Origin: Poronia punctata
Taxonomy: Eukaryota; Ascomycota; Sordariomycetes; Xylariales; Xylariaceae
Reading direction: 5' to 3'
DNA length: 39,175 nt
Assembly (NCBI GenBank): GCA_022579005.1
Contig: MU401747.1
Location: forward strand, 1,138 to 40,312
Below are positions 12,059-26,124 of this stretch, one piece after another. A program made the translations under genes and the position numbers. A model generated the notes under the pieces. It was not told the origin of the DNA. It worked only from the letters and a program-made list of their open reading frames with translations, and searched no databases. Within the stretch, counting starts at the first letter, position 1. Every line of letters begins with the position of its first letter.

Positions 12059-13959
12059 AGTGCTAGCTATATAAAAGCTAGCGTTAACCTTAATGCTTAT
12101 AAATATATTAAATATATACTATTTAGTATAAAAGCGTTACTTTTTTACTTTTAGGGGTTATTTTACTTTATAAGGTTAATTACAAATATTTTTATAACTA
12201 GTTTATTTTTTTAACTTAATATTTTTAAATTAGATTTATTGCGTTTTAAAGTTGCTGTTTTAAATGCTACTAATTATTTTTATAACTATTTTTTTATTTA
12301 ACTAACTATTAAAATGAAGTTTTAAAACAATCTAAGCAATAGTTTAAAATAGTTTTAACTTTAAAATATTTATTAGCTTTGTTTAGGTTTAGTTATTTAT
12401 TATAAATTAGTTTTAGTACTAAAATAAACTAATAAAATAAGTTTTCTTTATTTAAAAAAATAAGAAAGCTATAAATATAACTAAATAAATTCTAAAGGTT
12501 TCTAGAAAATTAATTTTATAAGCTAGCTTTTTAACTTTTTTTTTTACCTTTTAAAAGCTTGCGCGCTATTATAAGTACTTTTAAAAAAGTTTTTTTAACT
12601 AAATAATATTTATAATAAAGCTAAAAATAAACTTTGTTTTTTTATTAAACTTAATTAGTTTATATTTTTATAATATTATTTAGTATAAGTAATAATAAAG
12701 TTTATAGCGAGTTTACTATTTTATTAAAAAGTAAAATTAAAAACCGTTTAACTTATTAAAATATAAACCTGCTAAAATAGGTTTTTTTAATTATATAATA
12801 TTATTATTAAATTTAAAAAGTTAAAATCTAGATAATAGTTTATATAAAAAAGCTTTAATTATTTTTAAGTAACTACTATTTAAGTTTTATTATAATAATA
12901 ATAGTAAGTTTGTTTATTTTTTTAAGTATTTAAAATAAAAGTATTTTATTACTATTTTACTTATTTAATCTTTTTAGTTTAAAGCTTTATTAGTTTATAA
13001 ATAGTATGCTATTAATATTAAAAGTTTTAAATTAAAGCCTTTTTATAATTTTTTATAAAAAGCTAAAATAAATTTTTAATTTTAGTTTAAAATAATATTT
13101 TAATTAAACTTTTTAATTAGTTAAAAAAAGTTATTTAAGTAAATATAGCTACTTAATCTTTTATTATATACTTTGTATTATGAAATATTAGCAATAATTG
13201 CTTAAATTTAATATATATAGTAGTTATTAAAGTATTAAAGTACTTATAACGTTTTAGTGTTTAAAGTAAATTAGTTGTTTTAACCTTTAAAAGTTTTACA
13301 ATAAAGTTTATAATAATAGTTTTTATAAAATATACATTTGCTAATTTTATTACTTAATAAAATTTATATACTCTTTTTATAAAATTATATAAAGTTTATA
13401 AATATTATAATAGTTAATATACTTTTTAACTAACTTTATTTAAATTAAATTATATATTGCTTTAAAATTTATAATATTTGTTATTTTTTATAGCAGTGCT
13501 TATTATTATATACTATAGCTATAAAAGTTCCTATTATAGTGTTTAGTATATATAGCCTTTTCTTTTGTTTTAGTTTATATTATAAATTAAATTATTAATA
13601 ACTTTAAATAAATAGCTAGGCTTTAAAAAGTTTATAACGTTTTTATTATAACTTTAAATGTCTTACAATATTTAGTAATATTTTAAATATTTTATAGCTC
13701 TTTTAAAATTTATTATTTGTTTTAAAGTCTATAATTGCTATAATTTTAGTAATTAATTATATTTAGTTAAGTATAAGCTTTTTATTTAATTTAATTATTT
13801 AATTATCTTTATTTCTTTTACAAGTAACGTTTTATAGTTTACTTAAAGCATTTAAAACAAAGTTTAGTTATTTTATAAAGTAATAGGTTTATAAACTATA
13901 TTATAAAACATAAATGAATATATTAACTAGCGTTTTATTTGCTTTATTTATTAAAGCAA

Positions 13960-14060
13960 TATTAAAGCTAATTTAATTAAATATATTTTTAATAGCAAAA
14001 TATATTTTTAATACTACTATTAAGTTATTGAAAGCTTTAATAATTGTTTTAAACGCTTAT
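13960..14060 (-). pseudogene. Integrase core remnant of family A copy 2
   Basis: The minus strand reads TIIKAFNNLIVVLKIYFAIK, parallel to TIIKALNNLVVILINYFATK in copy 1 (about 7480-7600). At first sight AFNNL suggests reverse transcriptase, but alignment with copy 1 places the real reverse transcriptase further upstream, at about 14690-14930. Confidence 0.55.
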
Positions 14061-14689
14061 AAGCTTACACTATATATACTACTTTTATTTAAAAAGTTTA
14101 TATTTTAATTTTTGTTAAAAAAGTACTTAATTTGAAAATATTACTAATTTTATATATATACTTAAAATAATAAGATTAAGTTATTATTTATAAATTTTTA
14201 GTATAAAATAATATAACTTTAAATTTTTTTAATAAAGCGTTTATTTATTTAAATAGTAATTAAGCTAGGTTATAATGCCTAAAAATAATATGCTTGTAAA
14301 TAAAGTTTTATATAGCTTAAAAAGATTTAAGCTTAGCTTTAATTAGTTTAAAGTAAGTTAACTTAATATAAGCTTAATAAATTTCCGTTTTTTTACATTT
14401 TTTATTAAATAAAGCAGTTTGTTTTTATAAAGGTTTTATATATTAAGCATAATATAGTAATAGCGTTTAAAAAGACTTATTATAACTAAAGTATTGCTTT
14501 AAAGTTTTTAAATATAGCAAAGCAGTGCTTTATTATTAATATTTTAAAAAAGTTAATATTAAAGATTAATAGTTTTATTAAAAAGTACTTTAAATCTTTC
14601 TTTAATAATATTAAAATTTGTCTTTATTTAAATAAATTAAACAGTTCTTATAAGCGTTTTAATTAACTAGCTTTATTATTTAAACATAT

Positions 14690-14930
14690 ATTATATTATT
14701 AATAAAACCTTTATAAAGTAACTTATATAACTTTAAATTTTAATTTATAAAATATTAAATATAAGCTAGTAAATTATAAAACTTTATAAGTACTATAGTT
14801 AATTGTTTTAAGCTTTATAAGCTTTGTACTATAAATTAGCTTTTATAGTTTAAATAAACTTTAAACTAGAAAAGAATATAATAGCGTTTACTATAATAAT
14901 ATATTGCTTACTTAAAACTAATTTAATTAT
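14690..14930 (-). pseudogene. Reverse transcriptase remnant of family A copy 2
   Basis: This aligns in order with 6550-6790 of copy 1. The active-site strand reads GFINNII on the minus strand, and the former Asp-Asp codons are Asn-Asn (plus-strand attatt at 14695-14700). Stops interrupt the rest. Confidence 0.72.
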
Positions 14931-16330
14931 TTTTAATTAAAAATGTAAAAAGTAGTTATTTATAATAGGTATTTTATTAAAAGCTTAAAAGTTTATTATA
15001 AGCTTAGTTTATATTTCTTTTACTTATTAATAAGTAATAAAAGTTAAATAAGTAAAAAAGCTTAGTTTGTTTATTTATTTTATATAGTTTTATTTATATA
15101 GCTTATTAAAACCCTTATTAAAAATAGCTAAGTGTTTAGCGCTATAAATAAAATTAACTATTAAACTTAGTTTATAACTAGTTATTTATTAAAGAATATT
15201 TTTATTTATTTTTTAAAAAAATATTAGTAATTTCTTAGTTAATTTATATTTTTAAAAGGTTTTTAAATTTAAAATAATTTTGCTAGTTATAAAATTTAAA
15301 CTAGCATATATAAACTATGTATTAAAACTAGTAATTCATTTAGTTTTAAAACAACCTTTTTAGCTAAAAATATTTTATAAACATGTAAACATAATTATAA
15401 TTAAATTGTTAAAAAAGGTTTAAATCGTTTTATAGCATTAAAAGTAATGTTTTTAGTTTTAAAGTTTATTTTAAGTTTATAAGTATTGCTAAAATCAGTT
15501 TTTAATAATATATAAAGTTTTATAACTTTTTTAAACACTAATATAAATATAGAAACTTAATTGCTTTATTTTTAAATTGCTTATTTTAACTATATATATT
15601 ATAAGTATAGCTTATTTAGTATATTTAACTTAACTACTTTAAATACTTTTAACTTTGCTTAACTGTTTTTAAATAATATCTTTAATACTATTTAACAAGT
15701 TATAAATAAAAATATTATAACTTGTTTTAATATTAAAATAAATAGTTATATTTAAACATTTAAGTTTTAAACAAACTAAAATATATAAATAAAAATATTA
15801 TAATTAACTAATAAAAATTTTATTTAAGTTTTTAACAATATTATAACTTAAATATTAAGTTTTAAAACCTTTATATTAGTAAAGTTAATAAAGTAAGTCT
15901 TTTTATATGTTTTTCACTTAGATTTAATATTTTTATTTTTTTAATATTAGTTTAAGTATTTAAATAACTAGTTATATTTTAAGCAAGTTTGCTTTAATAG
16001 CTTTAAAATAAAATTATTATATAACTTTATAACTTTTGATTTATATTTCTAGCTATAATGTGTTTTATTAAGTTTAATAATATATTGCTATAAGGCTTAT
16101 AGTTAGTATTATAGTTAATAACTATAAATGCTTTATTTAACTTTAAATTTAAAAGCTATTATTTAATAAATTTATAAAGCTTTTTTTAAGTTAAATTTAT
16201 AATTAAACATTCTTTTTCTTATTAAGTTAAAATAGTCCTTTTTTGTTTTTATTTTTAAACTTATCTTTATTTTTTTAGTTTTAAATTATTTATTACTTTT
16301 TAATAGTTATTTTTATAATAACTATAATTA

Positions 16331-16565
16331 TATAAAGGTTTAAGCAATAAAGTAGTTGTAAAGTAATGTTGCTAGCAATTTTAAAAACTAGGTATATTAA
16401 ATAACTTTTATTTAGTTAGCTAGGTAGGTAACTAGGCTGGCTAAAAGGATTAAAAAAAGTATAACTAGCAAAGCTTTAGCTATTAGTTAGCGTAGCTTTA
16501 GCTAATAAGTAGTTTATATGCAAATAGCTTAGCAAATAAGGTTTTTAGCTAGGTGCTTTATTATA
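16331..16565 (-). repeat. 3' LTR of nested family B element
   Basis: 235 bp, with about 20 differences from 23470-23704. Most are G here and A there (for example ctaggtaggtaactagg against ctaagtaagtaactaag), so this copy is less mutated than its partner. On the minus strand it starts tataataaagcacc, expected from an original TG start. Confidence 0.92.
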
Positions 16566-19500
16566 TTACCTTTTTTTTAAAGTTGCTAGTTTTTAATAAT
16601 TTTAATATTTATAAGTATATTTGCTAATTAGCCTTATTTTTAATTTTTTTAATTAAATTAATTTATTATTTTTTATAAGCTATTTTTTCTTTACTTATTA
16701 GCTTATACTTGGCTTTATATTTTTTTTTAATTTATAACCTTATTTTAATATTTACTTTTTTTTTAGCATTATTATTTTATTAAGCTTTTTGCTAAATAAC
16801 TGCTGTTATGCTGCCTTTAAAGCTTTTTTATTTTAAGTTTATATATTAATATACTTTTAATGCTAAAATAAGTTAGTTATTTTTAAACTATTAAATTTTT
16901 AATTTTAATTATAATTTTGCTTAATTAAATAGTAATAAGCTAAAAATTATAATAATATTTAGTAAAAAGCTTTGCTAGCACTACGTTTTTAGCATATATT
17001 TAAATTTTTATATTTATTATTTTTGCTATTTTAGTAATATTAATTATGCTTTTTATAAAAAAAACTATTAAAGTTGTTATACTATATATTTATTGCTTTT
17101 TTGCTTATTAGTTTGCTTAAATTTTTTTTTTTAAATATTTTTTACTTTAATTAGTATAGCTTAATAAATTATATAGTATGCTACCTGTTTTTGTACTAAA
17201 ACTAAAAACGCTTAGTAAAACTATTAAGCTATTATTATTAAAGCTAAAAATAAAAACAAAAATAAAAATATAAGTATAAATGCTATTTTATTAAATAATA
17301 TTTTTATTATTATAAGTTAACGTATATTTTATTTATTTAAAGCAAGCTTAGCTTTTTAGCATATAGTTATTTTTAAAAAAAGCTAGTTATACTAGTTAAA
17401 AAAAAAAGCAACGCTATATTGCTATTTATTAAAAATTAGTTATTATTTATTATTTATTAATTATTATAGTTGCTTTTTTTATAGTTTATAGCTTTGCTGC
17501 TTATTTACTAGTATATTTATTAATGCTTAGCAGTTTTATATTAGTAGAAAAAAGCTTTTACTTAATAACTTTAATAATATTATATATAAAGCCTAGTTTT
17601 TTATTTTTTTAAAGTATAAAAATAGCCTTTTAAGCAATTTAAATGCTTATTTATACTAGTTATATATACTTATTTTAAAAGCTATTAATAAAAAGCTAAA
17701 CGTTAAAAAAGCTTATAAAAATAAAAGTATTAAAGCGTTTTTTAATATTAGCAACGCTTATAAAAAGATTTTTGCTTATAATATAGTTTTTATTATTATT
17801 ATTAGCTTTATTTATAATACTTATTAAATTGCGTTACTTATTTTTAGCTATAGCTATTTTAATAATATAATATATTATTTGCTTTTTTAGCTACTTTTTA
17901 GCTTTTGCTTACTAACTTTTTATTTAATAATAATATTTTTTATATTAATAGTTTAAATATGTTTTAAATTATAATAAGTTTAGTAAAATATAAGCTTTTA
18001 TTTTTTATAATAATATAAGTTAGTTTAGCTTGCTTAGCAACAGCTTGCTATTTTTTTATTAATTAATTATATACTTTATAATTTAATATTTATTATACTA
18101 ATTATAACTACTTTATTTATTATTTTATTTAATATAAACTTTTTTAACTTTTTTTTTATATTAGTTTAGTAAGCAGCTTATATTTACTAAATATTTAGCT
18201 AGCTTTTAAGTATTATATTTTACTAGCTAGCGTTTTTATTTTACTAAGTACTTTTATTTATTTTAATTTTTTTAATACTAAATAATATTTTTTATTATTT
18301 ATTTTTTTTGCTTATTTTTTAATTTAAATAGTACTATTTTGCTAGCATTTTTTAGCTAGTTTATTTATAGCTTAAGTAATAATATAAAAAATATATTATA
18401 AACTTAAAAATAAATTTTTAATAATTAGATTTAGTATGCTTAAGTTTTTACTTTTTTAATAACTTTAATTTAAATATATATAAAAGCTAGCTTTTTTTTA
18501 TACTTAAATTTAAAATATATTATTAATAACTTTATTACGTTATTTACTTAAAACTTTTTTAGTATATAATACTTATTATAATATTTTTATATTAACTTTA
18601 CTACTTGTTTTTAGTGCTTATAAACTACGCAGCATATAGCTTTTATTTATTATAGCTTTTGTTTTACTTTTTAAATATTAAATTAAAGCTGCTTTAGTAT
18701 ATATTTAATATTTTTTAAGTAATATTTATATAATGCTTTAAATAGTAAATAGCTTATAATAGTATATTAGCTATTATTATATACAAACTTAATATTTGCT
18801 AATATTTTAACTTAGCTATTTAGCTTACTACTATAAAAAGTATAAAAGTACTTTTTTAAAGTTTAGTATACTTGCTTTATTTAGCTATTAATTTAAAAGT
18901 GCTATATAGTAAATAGTTGCTAATATACTTTTTATACTTTATAAAACTTTTTTTAAAATTTACTTATAATAAGTTTATTTTTATTACTTATAATTTTTTT
19001 TTAAAAACTTATATTAGCAGTTTACTTTATAGTATATAATTGCTATAAGCTTAGCAGCGTTAAGCATTTTTTATATAAAAATAAATAATACTATTTTTAT
19101 AAACTAGTTTATAATAACTAAAGTTATATTATAAACGTTATTATTTGCTTTTATATATAAAAATAGTTTTATAATAAAATTTAAGCTAATTTTTTAAAAA
19201 AGCTGTTTTAATAAAAATAATAACTAAAGCTTTTTATAAAGCTTATACTTTAGCTTTTAAGCTTTTTTATATTATATATAGCTAATAATATAGTTTTTAA
19301 ATATTTTACTTTAAGCTTTTTTAATAAAACTTATACTATAATAACTTAGCTATTTTGTTTTTTTTTTATATACTTAGCTTTTAAGTTATTATAATACTAA
19401 TATATTAATTATTTTACTAAAGCTTTTTAAGCTAAAATTACTAGCTATTTTTTAAAATATAATATATTTTTATTATTAATATAATAACTTTTATATATTT

Positions 19501-20879
19501 TAGCTTTATAGTATATAGTTTTTATTAGCTTTATAAAAGTAAAGTTTTTAGCTTATAATTTATAAACTATTTTATAAAACTATATTAAAGCCGCTAATTT
19601 AAAAGCTGTTTTATTTTAAGCTAATTTTTTAGCTTTAGCATATAAAACATATTAGTTATAAACAATAGCTTTAACTTCTTTTAAAAAAAAAGCGGTTTTT
19701 ATGCTTTTAGCAGTAGCTTTTACTAAATAGGTTATTATTATTATTTATATAGTATATAATATATAAGTTAAACATATATATTAGTACTTTTAACTTTTTT
19801 GCTTTTAAAAATTGTTTATAATTATATAGCAAAAGTCTAGCGCTTTATAAGCTTATAAGTTTATAATTTATACTTTTATTATTAAATAAGCTAATAAATA
19901 TAAATTTAATAAAGCTTTTTAAGCTGCTTTAGTAGTATAAGCTAATGCTTTACTTTTTTTCTTTTTTTTAAATAAAATCTTTAATAATAATTACTATATT
20001 TACTATAGTAGCTTATTAACTAGTTAAAGCTTTTTTTTTAGCATTAATATTATATTTTTATACTAAATCTTTTTAACTATATAATTTAGCTTTTTTAATA
20101 GTTTATTTACTAGGTTTAATATGCTTAATTAGTATTTTATATTAAAATTAAACTATACTAGCTTATATACTTAATAAGCAAGCTTTTTTAAAACTTTTAT
20201 ACTAATAAGTTAACTATACTTTTTAAAGCTATATAATTTATTTATATTATAAAAGTTTTATTTATTTTTTTTAAAATATTACTACTAGTGCTTATAGCTT
20301 TTTATAATTACTAAAAGCTTTTGCTAGCTTATTACTTATTTAATTTTTGCATTTATAAGCTTTTATAACTAGTAAGCAACTAGTTTTTACGTTTTTTTAT
20401 AAAGCTATAATAATATTTTTAATATTGCTTTTATTAACTTTTTTTTTTTAGTATTTAAATAGCTATTTTAGTAGCAAAAAGTAGTTATTAATATAAAGGC
20501 TTTTTTTACGTTTTTAAATACTTAGTTTACTTTTAAATTTATTTAAAAATATAGCTTAGTAAAGTATAACTTTTTAAAATTATTATAATTAGCGCTATAA
20601 TATTTATATACTTAGCTATAAACTTTTTATAAAAGTTTGCAAATTTTAAAAATACTTATATATTATATACTAACATTAATACTTTTTATTTTTAAATAAT
20701 AGCAACTTTTTAAAAATCTATTTTTATTTTTTTAATTATAATAATAAACTTTAAAAACTTTATTTTAGTTTTAAAAAACTTGCACTTTAATAGCTTTATA
20801 AATAATTAATACTTTACTAATTGCTTATAAACTAACTAAAAGTACTTTTTATATTTTTTTTTATTTTTTAAAAAAGCTA

Positions 20880-21235
20880 TAATATTATTTAAATAAACTA
20901 TGTAAACATAATTTACTAGCTTAGCTAATATTTTATATATATAAGCTTAAAAAGTTATAAAAGTATTAGTTAGTTTAAAAAGTATAATTATATACTTAAA
21001 ATACTTATATTTTATTTAAAAAGCGGTTTTTTACTTATTACTATATTTAATTTAAATATAATAGTAAGCATTTTTAAAATTTAGCTTTAAAAAAACTTTT
21101 GCTAACTTTAGCTTATTTATTACTTTTAATATAAAAAGTAAAAATTATTTATTTTTTATAATTACTTTATTTAAGCTTTTATAATTAATATAAAGCTTTA
21201 TAGTTTTTTTTTAGTATAAATAAAATAAAAGCTTT
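20880..21235 (-). pseudogene. Reverse transcriptase remnant of family B
   Basis: On the minus strand, 21160-21235 gives AFILFILKKNYKALY and then LNKVIIKN, matching the gypsy pattern P-x-L-F-V-x-K-K-D-G-K ... Y-R-x-L-N-x-x-T-I-K-N. Further on, 20881-20895 gives YLNNI, the Y-x-D-D active-site box with both aspartates changed to asparagine (plus-strand attatt at 20884-20889). Multiple stops show it is dead. Confidence 0.82.
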
Positions 21236-23469
21236 TATATTTACTTTTAAGTGCTATATATAGCTTATTTAAAGGTTTTTTTTAAAGTATTTTTTAAGCA
21301 CTTATTATTAAGCTTTTATAATAAAATAAATTAAACTAAATAGTACTTATACCTTTTTTACTAAGTTTATTATATATTATACTTTTTTTAGTACTAATAA
21401 CTTTTTTATTAATAGCTTAAAATATATATGCTAAAACGCTTTAAAACACTTAAATAAATTAATTTTATTTTTAGTATTAAGCTTATTATTAATTTTAAAA
21501 AATAATAACTTTTTTTTAAAACTAATACTTATATTTATTAAGTTAGCAATATATGCTGCTTAACTACTAACTACGTTTTTAGTAAACTTTTTAAAATTTA
21601 TTTTTTAATATTTACTATAAAACTATTAAATAAAAGCTATATTTAATAATATACTTAATTAACTTATTTTTAGCTATAATATTAAAAGCTTTAATACTTT
21701 TTACTTTTTATATATTATATAAAATACTTGCTTAAAAGTTTTTTTAATTTTTTAAGCATTAATTATTTAAAAACTAGTTATATAAGCTACTTAGTACTTT
21801 ATTAGCTTTTTATTTAGTTTTATTAATAAAAGTAATAAAATGTTTGCTTTTTATAAGTATTTTTTTTTAAAAGTTTTTATATATAATATTAACTTATACT
21901 TTTATATTTATATTTATAATAACTTTTTTTAGCTTTTATTTATTGCTTAAAAAAACTATAACTATTGCTTAAAATAGCTTTATAATATTAAATGCTTTAT
22001 AAAACTTTATTAAAATAAATTAAATATATTAACTTATTTTAGCTTAGCTTTTAACTTTTTATTTTTAAAGTTTAACTAAGCTATTTAAATGTTTTATATT
22101 TTACTTTTAAGCTATTTTAATAATTTTTGCTTAACTTTGCTTAATTAGCAATTTAATACTAATTGCTTATTTTTTAAGCAATACTTAGCTATATAGCTTT
22201 TTTTACTATAATAATAATACTTTATAAAGCTATTATTAATATATACTAATTTGCTTTAGTTTTAATTTATTTATTACTTTACTAAGTTATTAATTTTTTT
22301 TAAAACTATTTAAGCGCTTTTAAGTTATTTACTAACTTTTTTTGCTTTAGTAAATATTTAATATATTTTTACTTTTATAGTAGTTTATACTTTTTGCTAA
22401 CATAATACTAAGTACTTTATTATTTTTTAGCTTTTTAATATATTATTATTATATTATTAAATAATATATACTACTTTATTAAAACTTTTTTTAGTTTTTT
22501 TAAAAGTTTATATTAATAGTTAAAACCTAGTTAGCTATTATTTTTTAATAATATAGCGCTTTTAAGCTTTTATACTAATACTTAATAATAAAAAAAAAAT
22601 CTTTTAAGTTTTTATTTCTTTATTACTAAAGCTTATATAATTATTTTTAAAAAGTTTGCTTAAATAGCTTTAAGTTAATATTTTTTTACTAAATCAACTT
22701 TTAAAAGTTATTAAAAGTAGCTTTATTTTTTATATTATTATATTTTAATATATTTTAATAAAAACGCTAATTTATTTAAATATTAAACTTAGCTTATATT
22801 AAAGCTTATATAATTTATATTAAATTTTTATAGCTAAGCTTTTATTAATTACTTTTTTTATAGCTATAATTTAGGTTTTAATTTTTATAGTAGTAATATT
22901 TTATTTTAGCTGCTTATAATTATATATAAAAGCTTTAGCGTTATTTTTATATTATAGCTTTTTTTACTTAGTAAATAGCTAAAGTAATTATAAGTTTTAA
23001 TTTATTATATTAATAATTTAATTTAAAAAATTATTTTTTTTAGCTTTTTAAATTTTTATAAAAACTATTATAATAAAAGCTTTTATTAAATAAGCTACTA
23101 TATAATAGTAGCTTAAAGTAAAAGAAATAGCTTTTATTTTTTTAACTTTTTTAAAAGTTGCTAGCTATTAGCTAATTATTTATTTTAATAAGTAATATAT
23201 TTTATTTTAAGTTTTTTAGTTTGCTATTAAGTTTTTTACCTTTTTTATTTTATTTATTATTACTTTTTTATTTTTAACTATTTATAAATTTAGCTAAACT
23301 ATTAGCTAGTTTTTTTAGTTTTTATTGCTTATTTTTAATATTAGGTTTATTAAGCTTATTTTTATTATTACTAATTATTTGCTTAGCAATTATAAACTAT
23401 ACTTAATATTTAGTTTAAATCTTTTTACTAAATATTATATTATAATTTAAAAATATAAAAATAAAAAAG

Positions 23470-23704
23470 TATAAAGGTTTAAGCAATAAAGTAGTTATAA
23501 AGTAATATTGCTAGCAATTTTAAAAACTAAGTATATTAAATAACTTTTATTTAGTTAGCTAAGTAAGTAACTAAGCTAGCTAAAAAAATTAAAAAAAATA
23601 TAACTAGCAAAGCCTTAGCTATTAATTAGCATAGCTTTAGCTAATAAGTAGTCTATATGCAAATAGCTTAGCAAATAGGTTTCTTAGCTAAGTGCCCTAT
23701 TATA
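23470..23704 (-). repeat. 5' LTR of nested family B element
   Basis: 235 bp, the partner of 16331-16565. The internal sequence next to it (minus strand tacttttttatttttatat and onwards) recurs next to the family B LTRs at 33778-34012 and 37748-37981, confirming that this is the 5' side. Confidence 0.92.
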
Positions 23705-25872
23705 AATTATTATTATAGTTATAACTTTTATTATGCTTATTATTACGTTTTTTATACTTGCAGCTTCTGATTTTTTTATTACCTTTTTTATTTAATTTTA
23801 TTAAAAGAAATAGTTAAGCTGGTTTTTTTTGCTTTTTTAAAAGTCTAAAAATATATAAACTTAGCTATTAATAAAAGTATAGCTTTTTTATAGGTAAAAA
23901 GCTTAAAGTATTTGCTAAAGCCGTTTTTTAGTTAAATATAAGCACGTTTTACTTTAAAGCAAGGTTTATAGCTAATTATACTATTATAATTACTTTTATT
24001 TAATTAAAATTATTACTTGCTAATAAGTAACTTATTTTAGTATATTTAAGCTTTTTAAAAAGTGTTTTTAAAGCGTTTTTATTATATATAATATTTTTAA
24101 GTTTAAGCTATAGCTAATTACTTTACTTTATAGCAATGCTTAAAGCTATAATAAAACATTAGCTTAGCTAATTTATTATAATTATAATACCTTTATTTTA
24201 AAAGCATTGTTTCCTTTAATTATAAAAACTAAATCTTACTAATAAGCTATAACTTTCTTTAAAAAAGTAAGCTATAATTATACTAGTTAACCTTTATAAT
24301 TATTACTTTTAGTACCTATTAAAACTATATTAACTTAATTAATAAAAGCTTATATATTAATATAAATAGTTTTTAATCTTTTATTAACTTAGGTAAAGTT
24401 TTATAAGTTTTTAAAATTAAATATAAAAATATTAATATTTTTTAGCTATTAAAGTTTATATTAAACAATAATACTAAATTATAAATAAAATACTTTCTAC
24501 TTTTTATAAGATTTAATAGTTTTAGGTTATTAAGTAGTTTTTAAAACTTAGTTACTTTAGTATACTTATTAGCTTTAATAGCTTTTATAAAAGGTTATTT
24601 TTTTATTTTTCTATAAAATCTCTTTTAGTGCTTTTATAGCTTATATAAATAATTTAAAACCTAACTATATATATAAGTTAAATATTGCGTTTTCTTATAT
24701 AATTAAAACAACGTTTAAAGTTTACGCTTTATTAATTATTTATTAATTTAACTAACTATTAAACTATTAAATTAGTAAATTAAATTTATAAGCAATTATT
24801 TTTTAGTAGGGCATGTTTTATTAACTATAAGTTAATATATAATAAAGATTTTAAAATTTAATAATAGTTATTAAAGTTAGCTAAATTTATAAAACTTAAA
24901 AAAAAGCTTTTAAAATTTTTATTACTAATAAAAATTGAGTTTAACACATAGTAGCTATATATTAAATAAAGCTTAGTTAAACTATTTTTAATTATTATAC
25001 TAGTATTAGCTTTTATATTTGTTTTAATTAACGTGCTTATACTAATACGTAAAGTTTTAATATTATAAGCTTGCTTTAAATAGCTTAAATAAACTAGTTT
25101 ATTTTATTTATTATAACTTTTATATTTTTATTTAATGTTTACATTTTATTAAAAAAATGTTTTATTTAGTTTGTTAAATAATTAATAATATTAAAAACAT
25201 CTTTTTAAAACATTCTTTGTTTTTATTAGTTTTATTTTAGCTATTTTTAACTAGCTTTATTATTTTATTATTCTTTAAACTTTTTAGCGTTTATTACATT
25301 TAATTTGCTTTTAATAAATAAGTCTTAAAGTTAATGGTTATAAGCTTAAAAATTATATAGTTAATTTTATAGTATTAAAGTATTAAGTATAAATTATATT
25401 TTAAACTTATAGCTTATTTTTTTATTACTAAATTAGCTAAAAATAGCAAGCTTATTAGTATTACTTTTATTATATTTATTTATTTTATTAAAATAATTAA
25501 AAGTAAATATATAATTAAACTAAATATAATAATATTATAAATAGTATAGCTATTTATAAAGTAACTTAACTTATTTATAAAAAGTTTGCTTAAAGTAAAA
25601 AAGTATATTAAACTATAATTAAATTACTAATTAAAAAGATTTAAAAAAAATTTTAACTAGGTTTTAATTTAATAGTAATATAAAAAGTTTTAAAAAATAG
25701 CCTTTATAATATTACGTTATTTAAGCTTTATAGTTTTTAAAAAGTATAAATTAAATATTAAAGTTTTTAAAAATAATATACTTAATTTATACCTAGCTAT
25801 TACTATAAAAAATAAACATAAAGTATATTTAAAATTATAGTTATATTAATTTAGTTAACTTATTATACTATT

Positions 25873-26059
25873 TAATTAAAAAACTTATAAAGTAATATAA
25901 TAAAATTTATAATTTTAAAAAAGGTATTTAATAAAAGCAAAATTAATTACTTTATAATATAAGTAATTAATTTAACGCGCTAGTATTTTAGCTAATTTAT
26001 AAATATTTAATATATATATATAAAAGCATATTTTAAGTTCTTTATAATATATTATATTA
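25873..26059 (-). repeat. 5' LTR of family A copy 2
   Basis: About 187 bp, the reverse complement of the family A LTR. The junction with internal sequence on the minus strand, aaatagtataataagttaac, matches the junctions at 2005 and 34317. It is a few bases shorter than the 196-bp copies. It marks the left edge of the gene island. Confidence 0.85.
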
Positions 26060-26124
26060 TAAAGGTAAACAAATTTTAGTATATTAAAAGTAAATATTAG
26101 TTATAAATAGTTTACTAAACACAA

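Larger units (their letters stand above)
16331..23704 (-). mobile_element. Ty3/gypsy family B element nested in family A copy 2
   Basis: A complete 7,374-bp element with two LTRs of exactly 235 bp (16331-16565 and 23470-23704) and a perfect 5-bp target duplication, aatta (16326-16330 and 23705-23709). Removing it rejoins the gag region of family A: the flanks actataatta and attattatagttataac match the continuous stretch at about 4450-4490 of copy 1. Coding is on the minus strand, shown by a readable gypsy reverse transcriptase (20880-21235) and by a purine-rich tract (minus strand aaaaaaaaggtaa, about 16566-16580) just before the LTR at 16331-16565, which is therefore the 3' LTR. All frames are broken. 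Confidence 0.94.
11862..26059 (-). mobile_element. Family A copy 2, minus strand, split by a nested element
   Basis: The family A LTRs at 25873-26059 (5') and 11862-12058 (3') bracket this element. The internal sequence next to each LTR matches copy 1: agtgctagctat beside the 3' LTR, and ttaactaaattaatataa on the minus strand beside the 5' LTR. Subtracting the nested family B element (16331-23704 plus one target duplication) leaves about 6.8 kb, roughly 1 kb shorter than copy 1. Reverse transcriptase (about 14690-14930) and integrase (about 13960-14060) remnants are in the expected order. The outer flanks (11857-11861 gtaat, 26060-26064 taaag) do not match, so I see no target duplication. Confidence 0.87.

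Noticed and set aside
13960..14060. First read as reverse transcriptase because of AFNNL
   Set aside because: Alignment with copy 1 places it in the integrase region; the true reverse transcriptase remnant is at about 14690-14930.
11857..26064. Target duplication for family A copy 2
   Set aside because: The flanks gtaat and taaag do not match; the element identity rests on LTRs and internal order only.
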